A stretch of DNA of 64,000 bases from Streptomyces cyaneochromogenes (GTDB lineage Bacteria; Actinomycetota; Actinomycetes; Streptomycetales; Streptomycetaceae), in the NCBI RefSeq assembly GCF_003963535.1, contig NZ_CP034539.1, positions 5,208,001-5,272,000 of the forward strand, read 5' to 3'. Positions 8,891 through 16,578 of the stretch are shown in pieces (positions within the stretch are counted from its first letter, which is position 1; every line of letters begins with the position of its first letter). Position numbers and translations under genes: made by a program. Under the pieces are notes generated by a model. It saw only the letters and a list, made by a program, of their open reading frames with translations, ran no database searches and was not told the DNA's origin.

Positions 8891-9373
8891 ATGTATGGAT
8901 ACGGCCAGCCCATGGACGGCGGCGCCGCTCAGCAGGGCTACGTCCCGCCGCAGCAGCCCATGTCCGGCGGCGTCGGCGGTTACGGCCAGCAGCCACCGCT
9001 CTACCCCGAGCCGTCCCCGCCCTCGCTCGCGGACGCGGTGCGCGCCTTCACCACCGGGCAGATGTCCGCCGAGGACTTCCAGCAGGTCTTCGCGACGTCG
9101 AAGGTCTACTGCCCGCGCGGCGACAACCCGGGTTTCCTCGCCCTGCACAACACCCAGCAGCCGGTGATCCCGATGTTCACCTCGCTCAAGGAGCTGCGGC
9201 GGTACGCGGGCAAGGAGTCCAAGTACTTCGTCATCACCGGCGCCGAGGTGATCGACCTGCTGCCGACCGGGTACGGCTTCGTCCTGGACATGGAGGGCGA
9301 GCACCGCATGGTCTTCGACGCGAAGGCCGTGGAGCAGATGGTCGAGTTCGCGATGCGGCGGATGTACGGCTAG
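8891..9373 (+). CDS. SseB family protein
   Basis: Protein of 160 residues. The first 45 residues are Gly/Pro/Gln-rich (MYGYGQPMDGGAAQQGYVPP) and probably disordered. Residues about 47-155 match the SseB N-terminal domain: conserved VYCPRGDNPGFLAL, IPMFTSLKELRRYA and GYGFVLDMEGEHRMVFD. SseB-like proteins occur in many Streptomyces gene sets; no enzymatic reaction is established. ATG 8891 is the first start after the 180-bp divergent region shared with the dioxygenase lipoprotein gene. It is convergent with the TetR gene, with only 17 bp between the stops. Confidence 0.8.
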   Translation: MYGYGQPMDGGAAQQGYVPPQQPMSGGVGGYGQQPPLYPEPSPPSLADAVRAFTTGQMSAEDFQQVFATSKVYCPRGDNPGFLALHNTQQPVIPMFTSLKELRRYAGKESKYFVITGAEVIDLLPTGYGFVLDMEGEHRMVFDAKAVEQMVEFAMRRMYG

Positions 9374-9390
9374 ACCGGCCACCGCACCTG

Positions 9391-10125
9391 CTACTTCTCC
9401 AGCCGCAGCGCCAGTCCGTCCAGGACGATCTCCAGGGCCGCGGCGAACTTGCCGTCCCGCAGGGCCACAGGGTCGGCCGCGGCTGTTTCCACCCCCGCGT
9501 ACCCCTGCGCCAGATGCTCGTGGTCGGCGACGGCCTGCTGGGCCGCCGGCAGCAGCCGTGCGATGAAGTCGGCCTCGGTCTCCCCGGAGCGGGCGACCGT
9601 GATCAGCCAGGCGCCCTCGGTGGTGCTCATCCCGATGACGTACGACAGGACGGCGTCGATCGCCCCGCTGGGGTCCGGGAACCCGGCGGCCGCGAACAGG
9701 GCGGCCAGGCGCTCCGAGTACGACATGAGGTTGGGGCCGAGGTAGGCGAGGCCCGCCTGGCCGAGGACCGAGGACAGCCACGGGTGCCGTAGGGCCGTCG
9801 TACGGAAGGAGTGCGCCGCCTCGCTGACGGCCGCGCGCCAGTCGGGGCTGTCCGCCGGCGGTACGTGGATCTCGGCGGCGACCTCGTCGACGGCGAGCTC
9901 CATCAGCTCGTCCTTGGTCGCCACGTGCCGGTAGAGAGAGGCCGCGCCGGCGTTGAGCCGGGTGGCCAGCTTGCGCATGCTCAGCGCCTCCACGCCCTCC
10001 GCGTCCAGCATGGCGATCGCCTCGCGCACGATCGTGGCGCGGCTGAGCGTGGGCTGGTCGGGCTCGCGCTGGGGGCGGGCCCAGACGGAGGGGATGGGGC
10101 TCTGCTTGGTCGACTTGGCGGCCAT
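9391..10125 (-). CDS. TetR/AcrR family transcriptional repressor
   Basis: Protein of 244 residues. The N-terminal helix-turn-helix is at about residues 28-72 (TIVREAIAMLDAEGVEALSMRKLATRLNAGAASLYRHVATKDEL) with the TetR-type recognition helix ASLYRHV. The C-terminal ligand-binding domain is of the TetR_C type. ATG 10125 is preceded by a GGAG site in the divergent region. It faces the DHA2 efflux pump across 134 bp that contain several related operator-like repeats. The simplest reading is a drug- or metabolite-responsive repressor of that pump and of itself. Confidence 0.88.
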   Translation of the reverse strand: MAAKSTKQSPIPSVWARPQREPDQPTLSRATIVREAIAMLDAEGVEALSMRKLATRLNAGAASLYRHVATKDELMELAVDEVAAEIHVPPADSPDWRAAVSEAAHSFRTTALRHPWLSSVLGQAGLAYLGPNLMSYSERLAALFAAAGFPDPSGAIDAVLSYVIGMSTTEGAWLITVARSGETEADFIARLLPAAQQAVADHEHLAQGYAGVETAAADPVALRDGKFAAALEIVLDGLALRLEK

Positions 10126-10142
10126 CGGGCTCCTTCGGGTCC

Positions 10143-10239
10143 GTGCGTACAACGTTCGCATCGAGCGTACAGGAATCGAGGGTTGCGAACACTGTTCCGC
10201 TGTGCGTACAGTGTTCGCACCGAAGGAACGGTGTTCACA
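10143..10239. promoter_or_regulatory. TetR operator cluster in the divergent TetR/MFS promoter region
   Basis: A perfect 12-bp inverted repeat TGCGAACACTGT (10184-10195) and ACAGTGTTCGCA (10208-10219) has a 12-bp spacer. The 18-bp segment GTGCGTACAGTGTTCGCA (10202-10219) recurs with 16 of 18 matches at 10143-10160. A further partial copy (GAACGGTGTTCACA) lies at 10226-10239. A possible MFS promoter, TTGCGA (10183-10188) and TACAGT (10207-10212) with 18-bp spacing, coincides with the dyad, so binding would block it. Confidence 0.65.
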
Positions 10240-10259
10240 AACCGGGAGGGGAAGCCGTC

Positions 10260-11771
10260 ATGGACGTCAAGGGAACCCGCGATCCACGCCGCTGGTGGAT
10301 TCTGATCGTGCTCTGCCTGAGCACGCTGGTGCTGGTCGTCGACAGCATGGCGCTGACCGTCGCGGTGCCGGTGATGACCGGGGAGATCGGGGCGAGCGCG
10401 CAGCAGACCCAGTGGATCCTGGACTCCTACATCCTGGTCTTCGCCGGCCTGCTGCTCACCTCCGGCAGCCTGGGCGACCGGTTCGGACGCCGCAAGGTGA
10501 TGCTGATCGGGCTCCTGCTCTTCGGGGCGGCCTCACTGGCCGCGACCTGGTGCACGAACCCCGGCGAGGTGATCGCCGTACGTGTCGCGATGGGTGTCGG
10601 CGGGGCCCTGATCATGCCGTCCACCCTGTCGATCCTCATCACCGTCTTCGACGAGGACGAGCGCGGCAAGGCGATGGCGGCCTGGAGTTCGGTGTCCATG
10701 CTCGGTCTGGTCGGCAGCCCGGTGCTGGGCGGTGTCCTGATCGAGCACTTCTCCTGGCAGTCGATCTTCCTCATCAACGTGCCGATCGTGGCGCTCGCCG
10801 TCGTCGCCGGTCTCACGCTGATGCCGGAGTCCAGGGCGCCCTGGCAGAAGGCCGACCCGCTGGGCGCGGTGCTGTCGGCGGTCGGGATGACGGCCCTGGT
10901 CTGGTGGATCATCGAGCTCCCGCAGCACGGCGCGCTGGGCGGCCGCTCCACGATCACCCTGGTGGTGGCGCTCGCCTCCCTGGTCGGCTTCGTGGTCTGG
11001 GAGAACGTCACCAAGTCCCCGATGGTCCCGCTGGTCCTGTTCAAGCACCGCAACTTCAGCGGTGGTTCGCTCTCCCTGGCCCTGGTCCAGATCGGCAACG
11101 GCGGTCTGCTGCTGGTCCTCACCCAGCACCTGCAGTTCGTGCTCGGCTACTCGCCGATCAAGGCGGGCCTCGCCTTCCTGCCGCTGGCGATCACGGCCCT
11201 GATCGGCAACGGCGTGGGCGTCAAGCTCGCCGCGAAGTACGGCAACCGGTGGGTGATCCTCGCGGGGATGCTGGTGATGGTGGCCTGCTTCGCCCTGCTG
11301 GCCACGGTCTCGGCGGACTCCGGCTTCACCGTCCCGGCGGTGGCGCTCGGTCTCCTCGGCCTCGGCGCGGGCCTGGCGATGCCGGCCGCGGTCGGCGCGC
11401 TGATGGGCACCATCCCCGAGGACAAGGCGGGCGTCGGCTCCGCCCTGAACGACACCATCCAGCAGGCCGGCACGGCCCTCGGCATCGCGATCCTGGGTTC
11501 GCTGCTGTCGAGCGGCTTCGCGGACCGGATGCCCGAGGGTGTGCCGGACGAGGCCAGGCACTCGATCGCCGGGGCGGTCGCCGGCGGTGACGCCGGTCTG
11601 GTCGCGGCGGCCCGCGAGGCCTTCACCGCCTCGATGTCCACCACCTTCACGGTCAGCGCGATCGGTGTCGCGGCGGCGGCGCTGCTGGCGACCCTGGTGA
11701 TGCGGGATGACCGGCGAGGGCCGAAGGACGCCGCTGAGACTCCTGAGCAGCGGCACGAACTGGTCGTCTGA
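10260..11771 (+). CDS. DHA2-type MFS drug efflux transporter (EmrB/QacA family)
   Basis: Protein of 503 residues with about 14 hydrophobic segments. MFS motif A is at GSLGDRFGRRK (about residue 72). The WILDSYILVFAGLLLTSG motif is diagnostic of the DHA2 family, and motif C-like glycines occur in LGLVGSPVLGGVL. It exports hydrophobic drugs by proton antiport across the cytoplasmic membrane. ATG 10260 follows a GGGAGGGGAAG ribosome-binding site. Its expression is probably controlled by the divergent TetR gene through the operator cluster. Confidence 0.88.
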   Translation: MDVKGTRDPRRWWILIVLCLSTLVLVVDSMALTVAVPVMTGEIGASAQQTQWILDSYILVFAGLLLTSGSLGDRFGRRKVMLIGLLLFGAASLAATWCTNPGEVIAVRVAMGVGGALIMPSTLSILITVFDEDERGKAMAAWSSVSMLGLVGSPVLGGVLIEHFSWQSIFLINVPIVALAVVAGLTLMPESRAPWQKADPLGAVLSAVGMTALVWWIIELPQHGALGGRSTITLVVALASLVGFVVWENVTKSPMVPLVLFKHRNFSGGSLSLALVQIGNGGLLLVLTQHLQFVLGYSPIKAGLAFLPLAITALIGNGVGVKLAAKYGNRWVILAGMLVMVACFALLATVSADSGFTVPAVALGLLGLGAGLAMPAAVGALMGTIPEDKAGVGSALNDTIQQAGTALGIAILGSLLSSGFADRMPEGVPDEARHSIAGAVAGGDAGLVAAAREAFTASMSTTFTVSAIGVAAAALLATLVMRDDRRGPKDAAETPEQRHELVV

Positions 11772-11832
11772 CCGCATCGCCCCGGCTCTTCCTGACACAC
11801 TGAGCCGCCATCGAAGCACCGGATCCTCGTGA

Positions 11833-11867
11833 CGAAGGCCGGCGCCCACCCCGGGTGTCGGCCTTCG
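11833..11867 (+). terminator. stem-loop terminator after the MFS gene
   Basis: Arms CGAAGGCCGGCGCCC (11833-11847) and GGGTGTCGGCCTTCG (11853-11867) pair over 15 bp with two mismatched or wobble positions and a 5-base loop. It lies about 60 bp after the MFS stop codon. Confidence 0.7.
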
Positions 11868-11915
11868 GTCGTGCCCGGGAATGGCTGCCGTGCCATTTCC
11901 GTTAGGGGTGGCAGG

Positions 11916-11935
11916 AAGTTCAATGCTCAACTAAA
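11916..11935. promoter_or_regulatory. operator/promoter candidate before pirin gene
   Basis: The segment AGTTCAATGCTCAACT is an imperfect dyad (AGTT.A ... T.AACT) ending about 25 bp before the pirin start. Its spacing and TTCAA/TTGA-like halves resemble MarR or other redox-responsive repressor sites. The AT-rich composition is unusual for this window and also fits a promoter -10 region. Confidence 0.35.
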
Positions 11936-11959
11936 CTGGCCGCACAAGGAGGTACCGAC

Positions 11960-12940
11960 ATGCCTGCAGTGACCGTCGAGAACCCGCTGACGCTGCCCCG
12001 TGTCGCCGCGCCCGCGGAGGCCGTGGCCCGTCCCGTGCTCGCCGTCACGACCGCGCCGAGCGGTTTCGAGGGTGAGGGCTTCCCGGTGCGCCGTGCGTTC
12101 GCCGGGATCAACTACCGCTACCTGGACCCGTTCATCATGATGGACCAGATGGGCGAGGTGGACTACGCGCCGGGCGAGCCCAAGGGCACCCCCTGGCACC
12201 CGCACCGCGGCTTCGAGACCGTCACCTACATCATCGACGGGATCTTCGACCACCAGGACTCCAACGGCGGTGGCGGCACCATCACCAACGGCGACACCCA
12301 GTGGATGACGGCCGGTTCCGGCCTTCTGCACATCGAGGCGCCGCCGGAGTCGCTGGTCGTGTCCGGCGGTCTCTTCCACGGCCTGCAGCTGTGGGTGAAC
12401 CTCCCGGCCAAGGACAAGATGATGGCGCCGCGCTACCAGGACATCCGCGGCGGCCACGTCCAGCTGCTCACCACCCCCGACGGCGGCGCGCTGCTGCGGG
12501 TCATCGCCGGTGAGCTGGACGGCCACCAGGGTCCCGGCATCACGCACACGCCGATCACGATGATCCACGCGACCCTCGCGCCGGGCGCGGAGATCACGCT
12601 GCCGTGGCGCGAGGACTTCAACGGCCTCGCGTACGTCCTCGCCGGCCGGGGCGCGGTGGGCGCCGAGCGCCGTCCGATCCAGCTCGGCCAGACCGCGGTC
12701 TTCGGCGACGGCGGCTCGCTGACGGTCCGCGCGGACGAGAAGCAGGACTCGAACGCGCCGGACCTGGAGGTCGTCCTCCTCGGCGGACAGCCGATCCGCG
12801 AGCCGATGGCCCACTACGGCCCCTTCGTGATGAACACGCGGGAAGAACTCCAGCAGGCCTTCGACGACTTCCAGAAGGGCCGGCTGGGGACGATCCCCGC
12901 CGTGCACGGAATGACAGGGAGCGGGCCCTCCGAGGCCTGA
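11960..12940 (+). CDS. pirin family protein
   Basis: Protein of 326 residues with the full bicupin length. The N-terminal cupin carries the metal-binding signature HPHRGFETVTY (residues 80-90), with further metal ligands downstream in the HIEAPPE region (about 125-131). The C-terminal cupin follows to about residue 300. Pirins bind Fe and act as redox-sensing cofactors or quercetin-dioxygenase-like enzymes. In Streptomyces a pirin has been described as a modulator of beta-oxidation, which is notable given the acyl-CoA dehydrogenase 4 kb away. ATG 11960 follows a very strong AAGGAGGT site. Confidence 0.9.
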   Translation: MPAVTVENPLTLPRVAAPAEAVARPVLAVTTAPSGFEGEGFPVRRAFAGINYRYLDPFIMMDQMGEVDYAPGEPKGTPWHPHRGFETVTYIIDGIFDHQDSNGGGGTITNGDTQWMTAGSGLLHIEAPPESLVVSGGLFHGLQLWVNLPAKDKMMAPRYQDIRGGHVQLLTTPDGGALLRVIAGELDGHQGPGITHTPITMIHATLAPGAEITLPWREDFNGLAYVLAGRGAVGAERRPIQLGQTAVFGDGGSLTVRADEKQDSNAPDLEVVLLGGQPIREPMAHYGPFVMNTREELQQAFDDFQKGRLGTIPAVHGMTGSGPSEA

Positions 12941-12961
12941 CCCTCCGTCATACGGCGACCA

Positions 12962-12998
12962 GGCCCGAAGCCGCCACCTCGTGGTGCGGCTTCGGGCC
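12962..12998 (+). terminator. stem-loop terminator after pirin gene
   Basis: Perfect 13-bp arms GGCCCGAAGCCGC (12962-12974) and GCGGCTTCGGGCC (12986-12998), an 11-base loop, followed by TTTCGT. It lies 22 bp after the pirin stop codon. Confidence 0.8.
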
Positions 12999-13088
12999 TT
13001 TCGTCACCCGTCACCCACCGACGGGCCCATCACCCACCCGGTCCGCCCGCACACGACAACCCCGCCGCGCGCATGATCCGCTGGAAGC

Positions 13089-14264
13089 GTGCAGGCCCCC
13101 ACCCCGCTGCTCCCCGACCCCGTCCGGCGGCTCGCCGCCTGGTGTGTCGTCGTGCTGCTGGTCGCCGGGGTCGTCTACGTCGGGATCCGGCTGGCCGTGG
13201 AGTTCCGTACGGCGGTCGTGCCCGTGCTGCTGGCGCTGCTCGGGGCGGCGCTGCTCGGGCCGTTGCACCGGCGGCTGGTGACGGCCAGGGTGAACCGGTC
13301 CGTCGCCGCCGGGCTCACCTGCGTCGCCGTCGTGGCCGTCGTCGGCGGGGCCGTGTACATCGTGGTCGCCGCGATCGTCGAGACCGGCGACCAGATCGTC
13401 GACTCGCTCAAGCAGGCGGGCCAGGACCTCGCCGACCACTTCGGGGCCGCCGGGACCTCGCTGGACGACCTCGCGTCCAACTCCAGGGAACTGCTCACCA
13501 AGTTCGGGGGGACGGCCGCCTCCGGTGTCATCAGCGGGGTGAGCGTCGTCGGCGAGACCATCGCCATCGCTGTGCTCGCGCTGCTGCTCGTCTTCTTCTT
13601 CCTCCGGGACTCCGACCGGGCCGCCGGAGCCCTGCGGGCCATCGTTCCGGGGCAGAACGGGGACGTCGTGGAGGCCATGGCCCGGCGCGCCTTCCAGGCG
13701 GTGGAGGGGTTCATGCGGGGGACCACCTTCATCGCCTTCATCGACGCCGTCTGCATCACCGTCGGGCTGTTCGTGCTCGACGTGCCGGGTGCCATCGGGC
13801 TCGGCGCGCTCGTCTTCGTCGGGGCCTACATCCCCTACCTCGGCGCCTTCATCTCGGGGGCCGTCGCCGTGCTGGTCGCGCTCGCCGACCGCGGGTTCGT
13901 CATCGCGCTGTGGGTGCTGGCCATCGTGCTCGCCGTGCAGATCCTGGAAGGGCACGTGCTGACGCCCATGATCCAGAGCCGGACCGTGCAGATGCACCCG
14001 GCCGTCGTCATGGTGACGATCACCGCGGGGGCCTCCGTGGCCGGCATCCTCGGCATGCTGCTCGCCGTACCGCTCACCGCCGCCGTCACCGGCGTCGTCC
14101 ACGAACTGCGGGAGCTCTACGGAAGCTCGGAACCCCCCGAGCCGCCGGACTCCCCCGGGTCGCCCGACTCCCCCGGGTCACCGGAACCTCCCGAACCTCC
14201 CGAGCCGTCCCCGTCGCCGGCACCGTCCGCGCCCCCGGAGCCGTCGGGGCCCTTGGCCTCGTAG
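13089..14264 (+). CDS. AI-2E family transporter (UPF0118 permease)
   Basis: Protein of 391 residues with about eight hydrophobic segments. The central glycine-rich loop and the LGALVFVGAYIPYLGAFISGAVAVLVAL plus LEGHVLTPMIQSRTVQMHP segments are signatures of the AI-2E/PerM family. Substrates range from autoinducer-2 to Na+/Li+; none can be assigned here. The last ~40 residues are Pro/Glu/Ser-rich (PPEPPDSPGSPDSPGSPEPP) and the DNA encoding them is also the antisense of the end of the next gene. The GTG start at 13089 has only a weak upstream GGA. Confidence 0.82.
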   Translation: MQAPTPLLPDPVRRLAAWCVVVLLVAGVVYVGIRLAVEFRTAVVPVLLALLGAALLGPLHRRLVTARVNRSVAAGLTCVAVVAVVGGAVYIVVAAIVETGDQIVDSLKQAGQDLADHFGAAGTSLDDLASNSRELLTKFGGTAASGVISGVSVVGETIAIAVLALLLVFFFLRDSDRAAGALRAIVPGQNGDVVEAMARRAFQAVEGFMRGTTFIAFIDAVCITVGLFVLDVPGAIGLGALVFVGAYIPYLGAFISGAVAVLVALADRGFVIALWVLAIVLAVQILEGHVLTPMIQSRTVQMHPAVVMVTITAGASVAGILGMLLAVPLTAAVTGVVHELRELYGSSEPPEPPDSPGSPDSPGSPEPPEPPEPSPSPAPSAPPEPSGPLAS

Positions 14265-16375
14265 AGCTCGAACCACGTGCTCTTGCCCTCGCCCCGCGGA
14301 TCCACGCCCCACGCCTCGGCGAGCAGCTCGATCAGCACCAACCCCCGCCCGGACGACGCCAGTTCTCCGGGGCTGCGCCGGTGCGGCAGGTCGTCGCTGG
14401 TGTCCGTGACCTCGACGCGCAGTCGGCGGCCGCCCGGCTCGCCCCGCACCTCGGCGAGGAGCAGGGCGTCCGCGTCGGTGTGGACGAGGACGTTGGTGAG
14501 CGTCTCGGACAGGAGCAGGACCGCCGAGTCGACCTGGTCCTCGCAGGCCCAGTCGTGCAGCAGCTCCCGCAGCTGCTGACGGGCCACCGCGACGCGCTCC
14601 GGCTCGGCCTGCGCGACCGACAGCATGGTGCGCCGGATCGTCGGCGGGGCGACGAGGGTGTCGCCGCAGCCGCACCCGTCCCCTTGGCGGCGCAGCAGCA
14701 GCACCGCTATGTCGTCCTCGCGCCGGTCGGCGAGCGGGCCGGTGGTGTGGTGGGAGGACGGGCCGTGGACGGCCTGGACGAGGCCGTCGGCGAGGGACTC
14801 CAGGTCGCCGTCGTGCTCCTCGAGGATCGTGCGGATGCGCTTCCAGCCGGTCTCCAGGTCGTGGCCGCCGGTCTCGATCAGGCCGTCCGTGCAGATCAGC
14901 ATGGTCTCGCCGGGCTCCAGGGTGATCCGGGTCGTCGGGTAGTCGGCGTCCGGGTCGATGCCCAGGGGGAGGCCGCCGGCCGTCGGGCGGGCCAGCACCG
15001 TGCCGTCGCTCATCCGGATCGCCGGGTCCGGGTGGCCGGCGCGGGCGATGTCCAGCAGCCCGGTCGTGGGGTCGACCTCGACGTACAGGCAGGTCGCGAA
15101 GCGCAGCTCGGAGGGGTCCTCGTCAAGGGAGCCGAGGGAGCCGAACGTCATCCCGTGCAGGAACCGGGAGGCGCGGGAGAGCACGGCGTCGGGGCGGTGG
15201 CCCTCGGAGGCGTAGGCGCGCAGGGCGATCCGGAGCTGGCCCATCAGGCCCGCCGCCCGCACGTCATGGCCCTGGACGTCGCCGATGACCAGGGCGAAGC
15301 GGCCGCTCGGCAGCGGGATCATGTCGTACCAGTCGCCGCCGACCTGGAGTCCGCCGCCGGTCGGGACGTAGCGGGCGGCGACGCTCATGCCCGGTATCTC
15401 GGGGCCCAGCTGGGGCAGCATCGAGCGCTGCAGACCGTCCGTCAGCTCCCGCGCGGACTCGGTGGCCTCGGCGCGGGACAGGGCCTGGGCGAGCATCCGG
15501 GCGACCGTCGTCAGCACGGACCGCTCGTCGGGGGTGAAGGCGACCGGATAGGTGAACGCCGCCATCCAGGCGCCCATCGTGCGGCCGGCCACGGTCAGCG
15601 GCAGGAACGCCCAGGACTGGCGGTTGAAGTGCGCGGCGAGCGGCCAGGTGACCGGGTAGCGGTCCTTGTACCTCGCGGGCGAGGAGAGATAGACGGCACG
15701 GCCGGTGCGGACGACCTCGGCGGCCGGGTAGTCCGTGTCCAGGGCCATGTGTGTGAACGGGTCCTCGTCGCCGGGCTCATGGCCGTGATGGCCGATGATC
15801 GTCAGGCGGTCGCCCGTGACGCCGAACACCGCGAGCCCGTCGGGTGAGAAACCCGGCATCGACAGGCCGGCCGCGACCCGCAGCACCTCCGCCGTCGAGC
15901 GCGCCTCGGCCAGCGCACGGCCCGCGTCCAGCAGGAACGCCTCCCGTGAGCGCCGCCAGTCCCCGGTGACCGCCGTACGCCCCGCGGAGGTGCCCGGCAC
16001 CGGTTCGGTGACCTCCTGGAGGGAGCCGGTGACCTCGTAGGACCGCTTCTCCATGTCGAAGGAGGCGTGGAAGCGGCTGCGGCCCACCCGGACGACCCGG
16101 CCCCGCTCGTCCATGATCCGCACCCGCACCTCGCCGAGCGTGCCCTCGGCGACGGCGAGCTGGATCACTCCGCTGATCTCGTTCCAGTCGACGGGATGCA
16201 GCCGGGCGCGCACCTGGGCCTGGCTGAGAGTGGCCTGTTCGGCGGGCAGCCCGAGCAGCCGTGCCGCCTCCGCGTCGACCGTGACCAGTCCTGTGGCGGT
16301 GTTCCAGTGCCACAGTCCGGTCGCGAGGGCGGCGAGAACCTCCCCCACGCTGGGCAGGGGCTCACCAGTGCGCAT
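14117..16375 (-). CDS. PAS-GAF-PP2C (SpoIIE) phosphatase with anti-sigma-type ATPase domain
   Basis: Protein of 752 residues. Domains in order: PAS-like (about 8-110, LWHWNTATGLVTVDAEAARLLGL), GAF (about 150-320), PP2C/SpoIIE phosphatase (about 340-560; metal-binding GGDWYDM, VIGDVQGHD, ICTDGLIE and DDIAVLLL) and a C-terminal HATPase_c domain (about 590-710; SETLTNVLVH N-box and GRGLVLIE). Such Streptomyces proteins combine anti-anti-sigma phosphatase and anti-sigma kinase activities in sigma-B-like partner-switching pathways. The Gly/Ser/Asp-rich tail (residues about 715-752) is encoded by the same DNA as the Pro-rich tail of the convergent permease. Confidence 0.88.
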   Translation of the reverse strand: MRTGEPLPSVGEVLAALATGLWHWNTATGLVTVDAEAARLLGLPAEQATLSQAQVRARLHPVDWNEISGVIQLAVAEGTLGEVRVRIMDERGRVVRVGRSRFHASFDMEKRSYEVTGSLQEVTEPVPGTSAGRTAVTGDWRRSREAFLLDAGRALAEARSTAEVLRVAAGLSMPGFSPDGLAVFGVTGDRLTIIGHHGHEPGDEDPFTHMALDTDYPAAEVVRTGRAVYLSSPARYKDRYPVTWPLAAHFNRQSWAFLPLTVAGRTMGAWMAAFTYPVAFTPDERSVLTTVARMLAQALSRAEATESARELTDGLQRSMLPQLGPEIPGMSVAARYVPTGGGLQVGGDWYDMIPLPSGRFALVIGDVQGHDVRAAGLMGQLRIALRAYASEGHRPDAVLSRASRFLHGMTFGSLGSLDEDPSELRFATCLYVEVDPTTGLLDIARAGHPDPAIRMSDGTVLARPTAGGLPLGIDPDADYPTTRITLEPGETMLICTDGLIETGGHDLETGWKRIRTILEEHDGDLESLADGLVQAVHGPSSHHTTGPLADRREDDIAVLLLRRQGDGCGCGDTLVAPPTIRRTMLSVAQAEPERVAVARQQLRELLHDWACEDQVDSAVLLLSETLTNVLVHTDADALLLAEVRGEPGGRRLRVEVTDTSDDLPHRRSPGELASSGRGLVLIELLAEAWGVDPRGEGKSTWFELYEAKGPDGSGGADGAGDGDGSGGSGGSGDPGESGDPGESGGSGGSELP

Positions 16376-16529
16376 TGCCCCACTCTAAGAAGAGGTGATC
16401 GCACACTGCCACCGAAGCTGTACGGGGCATCTGGTCGGGAGGGGGCCGGGGGAGGGCGTATGGGCGCGCAGTAATGGTGGGGAGCCGATCTTGGGGTCCC
16501 CGGTAGGCTTGGGTGAGGTTTCACGGAAA

Positions 16530-16543
16530 GTTTCACGTGAAAC
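16530..16543. other. parS: parS centromere-like site
   Basis: GTTTCACGTGAAAC is a perfect 14-bp palindrome identical to the consensus ParB-binding site of Streptomyces. It lies 36 bp before the aspS start. A degenerate half-like copy, GTTTCACGGAAAG, is immediately upstream (16518-16530), giving two overlapping TTTCACG motifs. In Streptomyces most parS sites cluster around oriC, so this places the window in the origin-proximal region. The site may overlap the aspS promoter. Confidence 0.85.
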
Positions 16544-16578
16544 AGGCCCCCCGATCCGCGAAGACTGGATGAACGACG

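Noticed and set aside
14178..14675. Long Arg/Pro-rich ORFs on either strand over PP2C, VCBS, IscB and STAND genes
   Set aside because: They are out-of-frame readings of real genes caused by the high GC content; composition (Arg, Pro, Ala, Gly) and lack of domains show they are not coding.
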